From Pseudocercospora fijiensis CIRAD86 (Eukaryota > Ascomycota > Dothideomycetes > Mycosphaerellales > Mycosphaerellaceae): a DNA stretch of 64,000 nt. The notes beneath the pieces are model-generated. The model did no database searches. It saw nothing but the letters and a program-made list of their open reading frames with translations, and was not told the DNA's origin. Made by a program: the position numbers and the translations under genes. Location of the stretch: the NCBI RefSeq assembly GCF_000340215.1, contig NW_006921533.1:5609424-5673423 (forward strand), read 5' to 3'. Numbering within the stretch: position 1 is the stretch's first letter; every line of letters starts with the position of its first letter. This document shows, piece by piece, positions 45,971 to 57,451 of the stretch.

Positions 45971-47185
45971 GGAGGTGATTACTGCATGGTGCAGCCCTCG
46001 TATGTCGCCATGGCCTGAGACTCGTGGGTCCGATTCAAATCCATCATTTATCCGACGAGGCGTTTTTGCTTACGATACCAATCTACATAGCGTGGTTCAC
46101 CGATTGAGTGTTTGATTTTCAGCGTAGCATCTGTTCGCAATAGGCGGCAGCGCAAAAAGGATTTCATGGCGCGGCGTTTGTTTGCATTGCTTCGAAAGCG
46201 CAAGGTGGTCTCGCAGTGCATCCAAACGTCTGGAAGTCGATGCTGCGACAAGCTTTGCATGGGAGGAATGTATTTCGAAGTAGCGAAAAGAAGAGACTTG
46301 GGAAGACGAGATGAGATATGCCTGATGAGAGGCTAGTAGCATGAGATATGCTACTATTGCTTTTATGATGCCCGAGGAGAAGGGCAGCGCTTTTGGAAGC
46401 GAAGATGTATATAGTTAGATAGCTGAGAAGGCATATAGCCTGCAAGAGAGAATGCGGACACACTGCACCAAATGATTTTGTTCTCTTCAACGTCGCTTTG
46501 TTTCACGGGCGTCGCGGCATTTCTGCATCAAAGCGCAGGCTATGTTATATGGTTCTACCCAGGGGCCAGCAGATCTTGAGATTGACCATCATCGACACCT
46601 CCCCACTTCTGCAAGGCATGCGGAACGTGGCATGGCATGGCATGGCATGACAATGAGAGCCAAGCTGTACAACAATACGGCCACTACTCCTTGACATACA
46701 AACAATACCCTATCGACACCGACACCGACCCCGACACCATTGTAGCTAAGAATACAGAACAGAGAACGACGTCGGGACGCTTCATCGTGACCTTGGCAGA
46801 CGTCGACGTTGCCGAATCAAGACGTGGGCCTAGACGTCAGCACTGGTCCAGGTCCAGGTCCCCGTCCAGGTCCAGGCACTGCGCTGTTGGACTGCCAACT
46901 CGGCCTTCAGCATCACACTGCTGCTGAGAGCTGACCACGACTGCTGCCATATCAACGCCTACTATCCTTTCGGTTGCCAAGCACTGGCTGCGGCGACTCC
47001 GGCTTGTACGAGTAGGAGTATCGCAATCCGCGCATACATCACGCGAGCCTCACCATCCCCCCTCCGCTTTGAGGCGTGCGGCTCAGGCGGGCAGCACACC
47101 ACGACGCTGTTCTGACCCGCCAGCACATCGCCATCACGCGACGGCGAACAGCGCCCTACACCAGAGTGAGCGCACAACACTGCCG
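45971..47185. other. 1.2-kb intergenic region with several short tandem repeats
   Basis: No gene seen. Tandem tracts are GGCAT repeats (about 46627-46649), ACCGAC/CCGACA repeats (about 46717-46737) and CCAGGT repeats (about 46846-46877). They precede the SSH4-like gene and may sit in its promoter or leader. Confidence 0.5.
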
Positions 47186-48863
47186 ATGGCGCAGGCTGCG
47201 CTGAAAGATGGACATGGCTATGCTCTGCCATCCACCCTGGCCACCGAGTTCAGTACAGGCATTCCCGCGCCGGCCGTGACGGCTGCGAGATCCGCGGTGG
47301 AATGGCAGGCTGTGGGTACGCACGATGGACGAGGGCACTGGCACAAGTATCCGGGCAAGACAACATGGCAAGAAGGCCACCAGAGTGTGACGACGCTCGG
47401 CCTAGGCTCGACAGGCAAGGGCATTCTAATAGGCATGCTGTCTGCCTTCGGCTCTGCAGCGCTGGTGGGAATCATCATCGCTGCCATCTATTTCTTTCGA
47501 TACACGAGCCGCGGACGCATCTTCCTCGACCGCATCGGCCGCCCTGGCGAATTCGATGATGAACAGAGTTTCTTGCGGGAGGAAGAGGAGGCCTTGGCGG
47601 AGATGGATGACCTGCAGAGGGCAGAATACTTCCGAGCAAAGGGTGAGATTCAACAAGACCGCGCACTATGATACTTGAGGAGGTGCTGACTGAAGCGCAG
47701 CATTTGTGCAGCACAACCCGCCCGAGTCCGTACAAACTGATATTTCCTTGTCACAGTTCTTAGCGATCCAAGAGAAAGGCGTTTCAGCATGGGAGTTTGA
47801 GCCGGAATTGGAGATAGCGAACTGCTTCGTGGAAGCAAGGACCGAGATTGAGTTCTTCGATTCCGAGTGCAGCGTGCAAAGCAATCTACCGATACCAAAG
47901 CAAAACGAAGTATACTACTGGGAGGCGAAGCTATATGATAAACCGGATTCGACTTTGGTCAGCATTGGCGTGTCAACAAAGCCGTACCCGCTGTTCAGAC
48001 TGCCTGGGTCGCATAAGCACTCCATCGCCTACATGTCGACGGGGCAGAGAAAGTTCAATCAGCCTTTCAATTCGACGAATTACGGACCACCATACGTGCA
48101 AGGCGATGTCGTTGGTGTTGGATACAGACCTCGAACGGGCACCATTTTCTTCACAAGAAACGGGAAAAAGCTGGAGGACGTTTGCCATGGCATGAAACTA
48201 CACAACTTCTTTCCCACCGTTGGCGCGAATGGACCTGCAAATGTGCATGTCAATTTCGGCCAGATGGGATTCGTCTTCATTGAAGCGAATGTCAAGAAGT
48301 GGGGCCTTGCGCCTATGACCGGGAGTCTGGCTCCACCGCCGCCATATGGAAGCGAGGCAGGCAGTATCCTTCTCGAAGGAGGGCGTGAAGGCGTAAGAGA
48401 GGGACAAGGCTGGATACCGGGCCATGCGCGAACGAGTAGTGCTCAAGTGCGATTGCAAGGTCGGCCGACAAGAAGTCCTGGCCCCGAACGATCGCCCACG
48501 GACATCTCGTTAGCTCAGCTGAATTTGATGGACATGCATGAGGAGGAAGATGACGACTATGGGGAGGGCACAAGCGAGGCTGCCAGTAGCCAGGTTCTCA
48601 TCAACCCAGGGCTGCCATTTGAACCCGCTGATCACCCACCGCCGGATTACGAAAGTCCTTCAGAGCACGAAGACGACGACGACGACGACGACGACGATTC
48701 AGACACAACTGCACGGCCGAGCAGTGCAGTAATGCAGCAAGATGAGCAGCGGCGGCTGCTAAACTCAAGCCCACCCATTCCTACCTACGAAGCTGCGGTG
48801 AGCGACGTTGAAGCCGGGAGAGGGCGAAGCAGTACGAGGACGAGACCGAGGAGCGAATCATGA
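47186..48863 (+). CDS. SPRY-domain Rsp5 ubiquitin-ligase adaptor (SSH4/EAR1 family)
   Basis: Two exons, 47186-47642 and 47701-48863, 539 aa. One membrane segment (IGMLSAFGSAALVGIIIAAI) follows a lumenal N-terminus. The cytosolic side holds a SPRY domain: YYWEAKLYDKPDSTLVSIGV, YGPPYVQGDVVGVGYRPRTG and the later FFTRNGKKL. The tail carries PPxY motifs (PPPYGS, PPDYES) for Rsp5 WW domains, plus a run of nine Asp from a (GAC)n repeat at 48669-48695. This is the architecture of yeast Ssh4 and Ear1, which direct vacuolar sorting of membrane cargo. The frame is open to an ATG at 47069. Confidence 0.88.
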
Positions 48864-49321
48864 CAGAGACATATTTCCTTGAATTTTTAGCGCCATGAAT
48901 CTCTGGAGCATTGGCGTTTGTGGTTTTCCTGGGGCGAGGCACGCATGAGGAAGCTGCATCATGACCACAGGGAGTCAGAAAGCGATGATGTTGTGTTGTG
49001 TGGTTGGAATTCTGGTATACCCTGAGTGTAACTTAAGCACGACTGATTGAAACTTGTTTCTTCTAGGAGTAACAGTGGGCTATGAAATGATCGAAAGATA
49101 TGATGGAAAAGCAGAGATACAGCTTCTTCAGTCGCGCCTTCCACACTCGCCTTCACTTGCCTGACCGGAAGGCGGGAGGGTCCGTCCTCGACGGCCGCCA
49201 AGCGCGCGACAGCAAACGCTTTAAGTCACAGTCACCTTTGCGCTTGAGCAAACACTTGTCACAAGCAATTTGCGCATTTGTCGATCGGGACCTGTCGGCT
49301 TTTCCCCCAGCGTCAGTTGAT
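48864..49321. other. Intergenic region, nothing recognised
   Basis: No gene, RNA or repeat seen. Confidence 0.25.
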
Positions 49322-50959
49322 ATGGCGCCTGATATGAAGCACTTGTTGGGCAAGCTGGCAGGAGTGGATTTGAATGACAATCGCCATCAAGGCGTTCAAC
49401 AGTAAGCGCGCCACCCATCATACCGCTGTCGCCTGATGTGCAAGCTGACTCTCGTAGATCACGCATGCCCATTTCGGATGGCGTTGAAGTAGGAGACAGT
49501 CACCATGACACCTCAGAGTCGCAGTACGGCTTCCAGTATGTATCCCTTGTCCGCCGTGTGATGCGTCGCTAATCAACATTAGATACCCGGACCAGTTGCG
49601 CTCATATCGACTTCCGCCCATCAACACCGCACACGGAAAAGTGAGAGAGATCACGGAGCTCTCTGCGTCTGCATCGACATCTGGCTACACCAGCGACTCC
49701 GAATCGCTCACTGCCAGCACGCTGTATGTGATACCACTTGATTGAATTGAAACATTCGAGCTGACCGAAATAGATCACCTTCTACGCCGAAGGAGACAGA
49801 GTACCGTGTCATTACCCAAATCGCGCCTTCCCTTGTCGCAAATGTCCGGTTCCACCCTACTGTCCCTCGGTATGGCTTGGTCTTCAAGAACTTTGAGAGC
49901 GGAGGCACGCATGTCGTCAACTTGCAGTTCATTGACTGCATCTTTGATGAAGGCGTATGCGCCGTCTGCTTTGACGACTGCCAGCTGATGAATGTGACAT
50001 TTTTGCGATGCGACTTTCGCGGATTCGGGTTCAACAAGGTACAACTGAAGAACAATAAGTTTACCGAATGCGTCTTCCCCAAGGAAGGGGGCTGGAAGAA
50101 TCGAGAAGTCACCGCAGGGTCCAAATATCAAGGTGCGACATTCACCTCATTTGAAGGAGATACAGTCCCGAAAGAGCTGGATTTTGAACGCCCGGGCCAG
50201 GGTATGGACCACAATCAGCACCCTGAGAGCAAAGCGGCATTCCCAAAGCTCAAGGAGTACCAGCAGCGATCAATGAGCGAAGGACAGGCAACAGGTTGGG
50301 GAGTTCCGAAGGGCTCTGTCTACGATGAAGGCGAGGAATACGTCAGTGCACCGGCGGTGCTCGATCCGCAGGACCCGGCAGTGACTCTACGCCCGGGTCT
50401 TGAGCTGGATAACACACCGTCTCGTGGCTTGAGCATGAAAGCTGGCCTTGGCGAGCGTTACCATCTGGCAATGTTTCGCAATTGCACGTTCGAGAATGTT
50501 CGGATTGAAGAATGTTACTTGGACTCTGTCACGTTTGAGAACTGTACCTTCCGCAACTTCACCCTCATCAACGTGGTCATTCGCAACACAGTCTACCAGG
50601 ATTGCGAGTTCGGCGATTGTGAGTGGAAGAATAGGAGCATACTTCATACGGTGCCCCAACACAGAATGCGCTATCTGCAAAACGAGATCCGTGACGCGAA
50701 GCCAAAGCGACTCCTTGATCAGGCGGAGTATGCGAAGCAGAAAGCCAGTCGTAACGAGTACGCGATAGGCCTCGTTTCAAAAGGCGAGGTCGCTTACCGT
50801 AACGGACGTCGGATCAATCGAAAGGGCCTTGATCAGACGGCAGCAGTACTGAAAGTGCAGGACTCGTTGGAGCCTGGCGATGTTTCAGACATCGTGGCTG
50901 CTCCCGAAGGTGTCAAGAAGGAGGAAGCTACCACGTTCTCCACGCCGAAGTTCTTCTAA
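49322..50959 (+). CDS. Pentapeptide-repeat-like (beta-helix) protein, unknown function
   Basis: Four exons: 49322-49401, 49458-49535, 49583-49723 and 49774-50959; 494 aa. All three introns are phase 2. The body holds two blocks of consecutive pentapeptide-like turns: NLQFIDCIFDEGVCAVCFDD with LRCDFRGFGFNKVQLKNNKF, and MFRNCTFENVRIEECYLDSV with FENCTFRNFTLINVVIRNTV. They suggest two short right-handed beta-helical domains separated by a charged linker. The C-terminus is basic and helical, then acidic, ending TFSTPKFF. I do not recognise a named family or catalytic residues. Cytosolic or nuclear location is likely, as there is no signal peptide. Confidence 0.75.
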
Positions 50960-51737
50960 GTGATTGTTGGGATTTGGAGGAGAAAAATACAATGGTTCTC
51001 CGCTTGAAGACTAGTGTGCTATGCAGGGCATGTTCTCATGAAAAAGGGCTCGAGGGAGATGTTTGCCAGTAGGCAGCTGGTGACTCACACTCGGGCATAG
51101 CATAGACGCAGTAGCTCATTCTCCGCTCACAACTTCACTCTGTGCTTCGAGAGTCGTAGTCAAGTCGTTCTGCTCTCTACACATCATGCCGAGCTTTCGC
51201 AAGTGAGCTCTGAATCGATTCGAGTGCTCGCTAATCAGCTTCACTCTCTGCCTCGAGTGTCGTAATCAAATTGTTATGTTTCCCATGTATCACGCAGAGA
51301 TGACGCAGGTGAGGTCTTGGTCGGTCCGGTATGCATAGGGCCTTAGGGATTGATAAAGGTGTTGTCGGCAGCGTGATAGAATTCGGGCCCGCGGAAAGGA
51401 AAAGCACTCGCAGTCTTGAGATGATGAATACCGCGCGGCCCGATACTGATTCCATCTCGTCTCGTTCTCGTTCTCGTCGGTCGGTGTGGCGGTGGTGTCG
51501 CACCAAGAGAGGGTCCAGCGTAGCTCAGGTTCGGGCCCGAATTTTGAATGTGAGGAGGGAGCGAGCAGTGAAGAAGGAAGAGCTCGCAAGCCGCATTCAT
51601 GATATATGAAGGAGAGCCTCAGTGGCAATTACGAAACGTCATCAGAAGCACAATACCAGACTTTTGGAAGCAGTGGAAGATTTCACGGTCTCCAACACTC
51701 CAACCCATCCAGAACAAGTCCGACGACGCAAACGACC
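50960..51737. other. Intergenic region with an inexact repeat
   Basis: No gene seen. Two related stretches near 51100-51170 and 51220-51270 share motifs such as TCACTCTGTGCTTCGAGAGTCGTA versus a diverged copy, suggesting a short local duplication. Confidence 0.35.
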
Positions 51738-52655
51738 ATGTATCAAGCACAAGTCCACTCCTGGGGCTCCAATCCCACATGGACCAAAGTCCCAGACCTA
51801 CCTCCGCCCGGGCCAGAAGAACTCCAAGTCAAAGTCCTCGCAGCCGGAGTCCCTCGCGTGGTCAGATCTCGAGCATCTGGAAAACACTACTCCTCGGGCT
51901 CCCTCCCACACGTCCCCGGCCTCGACGGTATCGGCATCATGACGTCCACGAATCAAAAATGCTATTTCTTCTCCATGACTTCCCCAATCATGTCCGAATA
52001 CCTGAACCTACCGAAAACTTCCGTCATTCCTTTACCAGATGATACGGATCCCGTACATTTCGCCGCTTCCATCAATCCTGCCATGTCGAGTTGGATGGCG
52101 TTGAAAGGCAGGACGAATGGACTGGAGGACGGTTTCACATGTTTGGTTCTTGGTGCGACGAGTGCGAGTGGAAGGTTGGCGATTCCTCTGGCGAGAGCGC
52201 TGGGGGCGACGAAGGTTGTCGGTGCTGCAAGGAATCAGCAGACTTTGGATACTCTAGGCCTCGATGCGTCGATCATCATCCAAGACGATGTGGAAAAGAC
52301 TGATTTCAGCCATCTTGACGATGTGGATGTCATTGTTGATTACGTTTACGGCGCGCTCACGCTTCATCTTTTCCGGTCGCTAAAGACCCCGAAGCCTGTG
52401 CAATATGTTCATGTTGGTGGGCTTTCGGGGGAAATGGAGATGAGTGTTCCGGGTGAGATTTTGAGGTCGAAGGACATTACGATTCGTGGGAGTGGGCCGG
52501 GAGCGTGGAATATGAAGGCCTTCGTCAAGACGTTGCCAGAATTGTTGGAGGCTGTGTCAAAGGTGCCGAAGCAGGCGACGAAGGTTGCGAAGTTTGAGGA
52601 TATCGAGAAGAAGTGGGATTATCAGGGGCCGGAAAGGCTGGTGTTCGTGCCTTGA
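51738..52655 (+). CDS. MDR-family quinone oxidoreductase/alcohol dehydrogenase-like
   Basis: Single exon, 305 aa. The N-terminal GroES-like part (LQVKVLAAGVP, then HVPGLDGIG) is followed by a Rossmann fold (CLVLGATSASGRLAIPLARA, VVGAARN). There is no zinc-binding cysteine set, which fits the zinc-free quinone oxidoreductase branch using NADPH. The family often reads GxDGxG at the first loop, here PGLDGIG. The upstream frame is open to 51606 but not conserved-looking. Function is probably in redox detoxification. Confidence 0.82.
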   Translation: MYQAQVHSWGSNPTWTKVPDLPPPGPEELQVKVLAAGVPRVVRSRASGKHYSSGSLPHVPGLDGIGIMTSTNQKCYFFSMTSPIMSEYLNLPKTSVIPLPDDTDPVHFAASINPAMSSWMALKGRTNGLEDGFTCLVLGATSASGRLAIPLARALGATKVVGAARNQQTLDTLGLDASIIIQDDVEKTDFSHLDDVDVIVDYVYGALTLHLFRSLKTPKPVQYVHVGGLSGEMEMSVPGEILRSKDITIRGSGPGAWNMKAFVKTLPELLEAVSKVPKQATKVAKFEDIEKKWDYQGPERLVFVP

Positions 52656-53146
52656 GGGGATGGCTAGGTGACGGAAGTGATGAATTGACCGCAGTGGACG
52701 CCTACATAGATAGATCAGTAGTAGTACTTGCATCTCCGCACAAGGTTTAAATCGAGAGAATGAGTGAATATGTGTCATATCTCATATCCAATTTGAGGGC
52801 TCCAACGCCGTGCTTGTGATGACGGGATGAAGCACAACTTAGGAAACGGAAATGCAGGGGCCAGCAACGGAGCTGAGTCCTGAAAGTGTAAATCTGGGAT
52901 TGAGACACTTGTTCGGAAGATGAATGAAAAGTCGAATGAGCTCCGCGATTCGTCGCCTGATCGCTCGTTACTAACACACTGGACACTTTGCACTTACACC
53001 ACGCAGTCTCTTAGCTTCGAAGGATCTGGAACAGCCATCCCCATCCTCTCGCTCCACGCACACAACTTGCGATGCCTATTTAAAGCTTTACGATCGACCA
53101 ACCCTCCAACCCACACGATCAACTCGAAGATCGCACACACAGCACC
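52656..53146. promoter_or_regulatory. Intergenic region upstream of LHS1
   Basis: No gene seen. An unfolded-protein-response element may be expected for LHS1, but I could not identify one with confidence. Confidence 0.3.
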
Positions 53147-56131
53147 ATGCTACCTCCAGGACGGCGGCGCGCTGGCGCAATGTCGCCGCTCATCATACTG
53201 ATCGGACTTTTCTTGCTATTCGCGACCACAGCCAGAGCCGCAGTTGTAGGCATTGACTTTGGAACACTCAACATCAAAGCTGCACTGGTCAAACCTGGTA
53301 TCCCACTCGACATCGTCTTAACCAAAGACTCGAAACGGAAAGAGATTGCTGCGCTGGCTTTCAAGCCCAATCGAGACAGCAAAGGCAAGATCGTGGCTGC
53401 GGCGGACACTTTTCCAGAGCGAGCCTATGGAGGCGATGCTCTGGCTCTACAAGGGCGTTTTCCAAGCGAAGTATTTCCCAATCTCAAGTTGCTGTTAGGA
53501 CTACAGCCAGATGAGGAAGGAGCGCAAACGATAGCCACGTACAAGGCCCGTTATCCTGCCCTGCAGGTAGAGCAGGTGAAAGAGCTTGGAACGACCGTCT
53601 TCAAGAGCGCGGCTTTTCCAGATGATACCTTTCCATTCAGCGTCGAGGAGCTGGTTGGCATGGAATTGGCGAGCATCAAGCGAAATGCGGAGCATATGGC
53701 TGGCAAGAACAGTGTGGTAGAGGATGCAGTCATCACGATACCACCATTCTACACCGCCGATGAGAGACGAGCCATCGTGAACGCTGCCAACTACGCCGGA
53801 CTAAATGTAATGAGCCTGATCTCTGACGGATTGGCAGTTGGACTGGATTACGCCAAGACTCGCACTTTCCCAGAGGTCACCAAAGGCGAAAGCCCAGAGT
53901 ACCACCTGGTCTTCGATATGGGTGCAGGATCGACATCTGCTACTCTCTTGCGCTTCCAGAGCAAAAGTGTTAAGGACAGTGGTCGCTTCAACAAGACAGT
54001 GCAGGAGGTCGCGGTCCAAGGTGTAGGCTACGACAGGTCTCTTGGAGGCGATGCTCTGAATCACATCATCCTCGATGAGCTTGTCACAGAGCTCACGAAG
54101 AAGTCTGATGTCGAAAAGAAAGGAATAACAAGAAAGGACATCAAGGCGAATGGTCGTGCCATGGCTCGTCTCTACAAGGAAGCAGAGAGAGCACGCCAAG
54201 TCCTCAGTGCCAACACTGATGTCAACATTGGCCTAGAAGAAATTCTGCCAGATGTCGACTTCCGTACAAAGCTTACAAGAGCGGCTTTCGAGAAGCTGGC
54301 AGAAGACTTCGCGGCACGTGTCGAAATCCCCATCACAAAGGCACTAAACATGGCAAAGCTCAGCATGAAAGACGTAAAGTCGGTCATTCTTCATGGTGGC
54401 GCCTTACGCACACCCTTTGTTCAGGCCAAGCTTGAAAATGTGGTTGATGATCAAGCAAAACTCAGAAGTAGTGTCAACCCTGATGAGTCGGCGGTGTTTG
54501 GTGCAGCATTCAAGGCTGCAGGACTGTCACCAAGTTTCAAGGTCAAGGAGATCCGCGACTCTGATGTTGCAGTTTATGCAACAAGCCTGACGTATGTTGA
54601 CAGTGGAAGCCAAACTCAGAACCCACTCTTCGAACCGGACTCGCCTGTCGGATCTGGCTCCACCACGAAGCAAGTCAGCTTCAAGGACAAGCAGAACTTT
54701 GCATTCGGATTTGTCCAGAATGTCGCCGGCACCGACCGACCAATCTTGAGAGTGACCGCTGACAACCTCACCGAAACGGTAACTGAGCTCAACAAAAGGG
54801 CAGGATGCCCTAAAGATGATATGAACACGAAATTCAGTATCAAGCTTGGAGCTCACCATGGATTACCTGATGTCATCGCAGGGAGTGTGAGCTGCGAGAC
54901 CGATGAGACCGTTAAGAGCGGCACCGTGGGAGATTCTGTGAAGGGCTGGCTTGGTCTCGGCAAGAAGAAGGATCAAGAGCCCCTTGGCGAGGGCTTGGAA
55001 GATGATGGCCCTGTTGAACAAGTTGAGGCCACGCCATCGTCTTCTGCAACGACCACCGGCACCAGTATCTCGTCTGAGACTGCCAGCGCGGTACCCAAGA
55101 AGCGTGTAGAAGTGATTCCACTCAAATGGTCTACGTCACCAGAAGGACTTCCGCAGCCAGACCCAGCACAGCTGGCGAAGACAACGGACCGATTGAGGGC
55201 ATTTGATGATTCAGACAGAGCTCGATTACAGCGAGACGAAGCACAAAACGTGCTGGAGGCTTTCACTTACCAAGTCCGCGATTTCCTTGACAACAAGGAG
55301 AACATCGCAATCAGCACAGATGCCGAACGTAAACAACTCAGCGCTAAGCTTCAGACCGTGAAAGACTGGATGGAGTCCACCGATCTTCAAAAGGAGACCA
55401 CCGCTGCATTGAAGGAGAAGTATCAAGAGCTGAAAAGCCTGGTCGATCCTATCAAGACCCGAAAGTCTGAGGGCATTAGTCGACCAGGACTCGTCTCGAC
55501 GCTTCAAAAGAACCTTGATGATACTAAGAAGCTGATTCTCAAGGCTGAGCAGCAGGTGGAGAAGGCTAAGGCCTCTGCTTCTTCCGCAGCATCGGCAGCA
55601 GCATCGAGCGCTACTGCTGCGCCGTCAAGCGATGTAGATGACCTGGAAGAGCCAGAGGTCAGCACTGCTACTCCTTCGCCGAGCAGCGAGCCTAATCCAC
55701 TGGCAAGCCTAGACCTCAGCGAGATCAACAAGACGTATGAGGAGGTCTCGAAGTGGCTTATTGAGAAGCTCGCTGAGCAGAAGAAACTTCAGCCAAACGA
55801 CAACCCCGTACTTCTTGTCAAGGACCTCCAGCGCAAAGCGGCCGACATGAAGAGATCAATGGACGACTTGGCTGCCAAGCTCAAAGTCCTCAACAAGCCA
55901 AAACCAAAGCCCAAGCCTTCGCCCAAACCAAAGGCTAGCAAGAAGCCAGATCCAGCAGAAGCTGATGAGCCAGCTCCAGCTGAGACGCCAGTAGAAGTTC
56001 CGGAAGATGTACCAGTAGAAGAGCTGCCCAGAAATCCAAAGGGCAAGGGTCGACCTGTGAAGGGAGACGAGAGTATTGAAGACATGCTCAACTGGGCCAA
56101 GAAAGGCGACCAGAAGCGTGATGAGTTGTAA
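53147..56131 (+). CDS. LHS1: ER-lumenal Hsp70-like chaperone/nucleotide exchange factor LHS1
   Basis: Single exon, 994 aa. A signal peptide (LIILIGLFLLFATTARA) precedes the Hsp70 nucleotide-binding domain: VVGIDFGTLNIKAALVKPG, VITIPPFYTADERRA, HLVFDMGAGSTSATLL and ILHGGALRTPFVQ. The substrate domain is extended and the C-terminal third is a long helical, Ala/Ser/Pro/Lys-rich tail. The protein ends KRDEL, an ER-retrieval signal. This is the GRP170/ORP150/Lhs1 group, the exchange factor for Kar2/BiP. The start could also be the internal Met at residue 12, which lies closer to the signal core. Confidence 0.95.
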   Translation: MLPPGRRRAGAMSPLIILIGLFLLFATTARAAVVGIDFGTLNIKAALVKPGIPLDIVLTKDSKRKEIAALAFKPNRDSKGKIVAAADTFPERAYGGDALALQGRFPSEVFPNLKLLLGLQPDEEGAQTIATYKARYPALQVEQVKELGTTVFKSAAFPDDTFPFSVEELVGMELASIKRNAEHMAGKNSVVEDAVITIPPFYTADERRAIVNAANYAGLNVMSLISDGLAVGLDYAKTRTFPEVTKGESPEYHLVFDMGAGSTSATLLRFQSKSVKDSGRFNKTVQEVAVQGVGYDRSLGGDALNHIILDELVTELTKKSDVEKKGITRKDIKANGRAMARLYKEAERARQVLSANTDVNIGLEEILPDVDFRTKLTRAAFEKLAEDFAARVEIPITKALNMAKLSMKDVKSVILHGGALRTPFVQAKLENVVDDQAKLRSSVNPDESAVFGAAFKAAGLSPSFKVKEIRDSDVAVYATSLTYVDSGSQTQNPLFEPDSPVGSGSTTKQVSFKDKQNFAFGFVQNVAGTDRPILRVTADNLTETVTELNKRAGCPKDDMNTKFSIKLGAHHGLPDVIAGSVSCETDETVKSGTVGDSVKGWLGLGKKKDQEPLGEGLEDDGPVEQVEATPSSSATTTGTSISSETASAVPKKRVEVIPLKWSTSPEGLPQPDPAQLAKTTDRLRAFDDSDRARLQRDEAQNVLEAFTYQVRDFLDNKENIAISTDAERKQLSAKLQTVKDWMESTDLQKETTAALKEKYQELKSLVDPIKTRKSEGISRPGLVSTLQKNLDDTKKLILKAEQQVEKAKASASSAASAAASSATAAPSSDVDDLEEPEVSTATPSPSSEPNPLASLDLSEINKTYEEVSKWLIEKLAEQKKLQPNDNPVLLVKDLQRKAADMKRSMDDLAAKLKVLNKPKPKPKPSPKPKASKKPDPAEADEPAPAETPVEVPEDVPVEELPRNPKGKGRPVKGDESIEDMLNWAKKGDQKRDEL

Positions 56132-56486
56132 CCTGCATTGTAGCGATAAATATTAAATGAATATAGATGATCACACGCATTGTTATGGTATGCTTACTTG
56201 CCTGTTGTGCTACTCACGCAAAGCTGTAAGAGGTCTGTCTGATGGTTTACAAGGACAAGCGAGCATTCAGGCATTCTGCTGTCACAAGGTTGATGGAGAT
56301 GGAGGGCATGGTTCTCCTCTCGGGTAAGCATTTCCACTTCATCAGGACTGCAGGTCCACCATGCCGTGCAGCACACCAACGTACACATCTACCTACTACA
56401 TTGATTACTCTCACCAATAAAAAACACTGGAGAGGCTATGTTCTTCAGACAGCCAGCGTCAATAGAAGAACAAGATTGATACCAAG
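56132..56486. other. Intergenic region, nothing recognised
   Basis: No gene seen. Confidence 0.25.
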
Positions 56487-57389
56487 ATGGAAGGACGCGT
56501 TGCCATTGTAACTGGAGCTTCAGTTCGCGGTCCCACTCTACTGCTACTAGATTGACACATGCTAATTCTCAAGCAGTCCGGCATGGGCGAAGCTCTAACT
56601 CGAGAGCTAGTTTCCAAAAACTGGATCGTAGCAATGGCCGACCTTCACGAGAACCCCCAACTCTCCCAAGACCTGCGCAGCAACGCAAAATTCTACCAAA
56701 CCGATGTCGCCGACTACGAATCCCAAGCCAAAACTTTCCATCAGGTCTTCCAAGACTTCGGAAGAATCGACGCGTTATGCGCAAATGCGGGAATCGTGGA
56801 TCGCAGCTCGATTTACATTTTAGATGCCAGAGACGAGGATGCTGATACAATTCCCCCGGCTCCAGACCTCATTTGTACCGATGTGGACTATAAAGGTGTC
56901 GTCTATGGAACACAGCTCGCGATTCACTTTATGCGGAAAAATTCCCCTCGGCCGGGAGGTGCGATTGTGGCTACGGCATCCATTGCCGGAGTGCATCCTC
57001 ACCCAACATACCCCGAATACTGCGGCGCCAAAGCCGGAGTCATCGTTTTCGCAAAAGCTATTGCGGGAGTTTTGAAGGCGAAGGAGAATATTCGGATCAA
57101 TACCGTTTGCCCGGGGATTGTGAGCACGCCGATCATTCCGGCGGAAGTGGTTGCTGTGCAAAAGGATTTTTTGACGCCTGTGAAGACGGTGGTGGATGCT
57201 TATGTGAAGTTGTTGGAGGATCCGGCGATTTTTGGGGAGGCGATCGAGTGTTCGGCGACGAAGCATTTTTTGGTGCCCCAGCCGCCGATGTGTAATGGGA
57301 GTGTTACGAGGAGGGCGGTGACGGTGTGGGAACCGTTGTTTAAGAGTATGCATCATGAGATTTCGGGGTTGGAAGATGCGATTGCTTGA
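56487..57389 (+). CDS. Short-chain dehydrogenase/reductase
   Basis: Two exons, 56487-56522 and 56577-57389, 282 aa. The splice completes the cofactor motif (VTGASSGMG, TGxxxGxG type). Further SDR landmarks are VAMADL, CANAG, ATASIAG with the catalytic Ser, and YPEYCGAKAG with the YxxxK pair, followed by NTVCPGIVSTP. The donor GTTCGC is weak, but the join is exact for the family. It resembles 15-hydroxyprostaglandin dehydrogenase-like classical SDRs. The substrate is unknown. Confidence 0.88.
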
Positions 57390-57451
57390 GGATTGATTGG
57401 AATTGAGTGCGGAGCGATTGTATAGTTTGTGGTTTCCGGAACTCACCTTTC

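Noticed and set aside
45990..46060. Possible tRNA B-box (GGGTCCGATTCAAATCC)
   Set aside because: No matching A-box, acceptor stem or cloverleaf could be formed around it.
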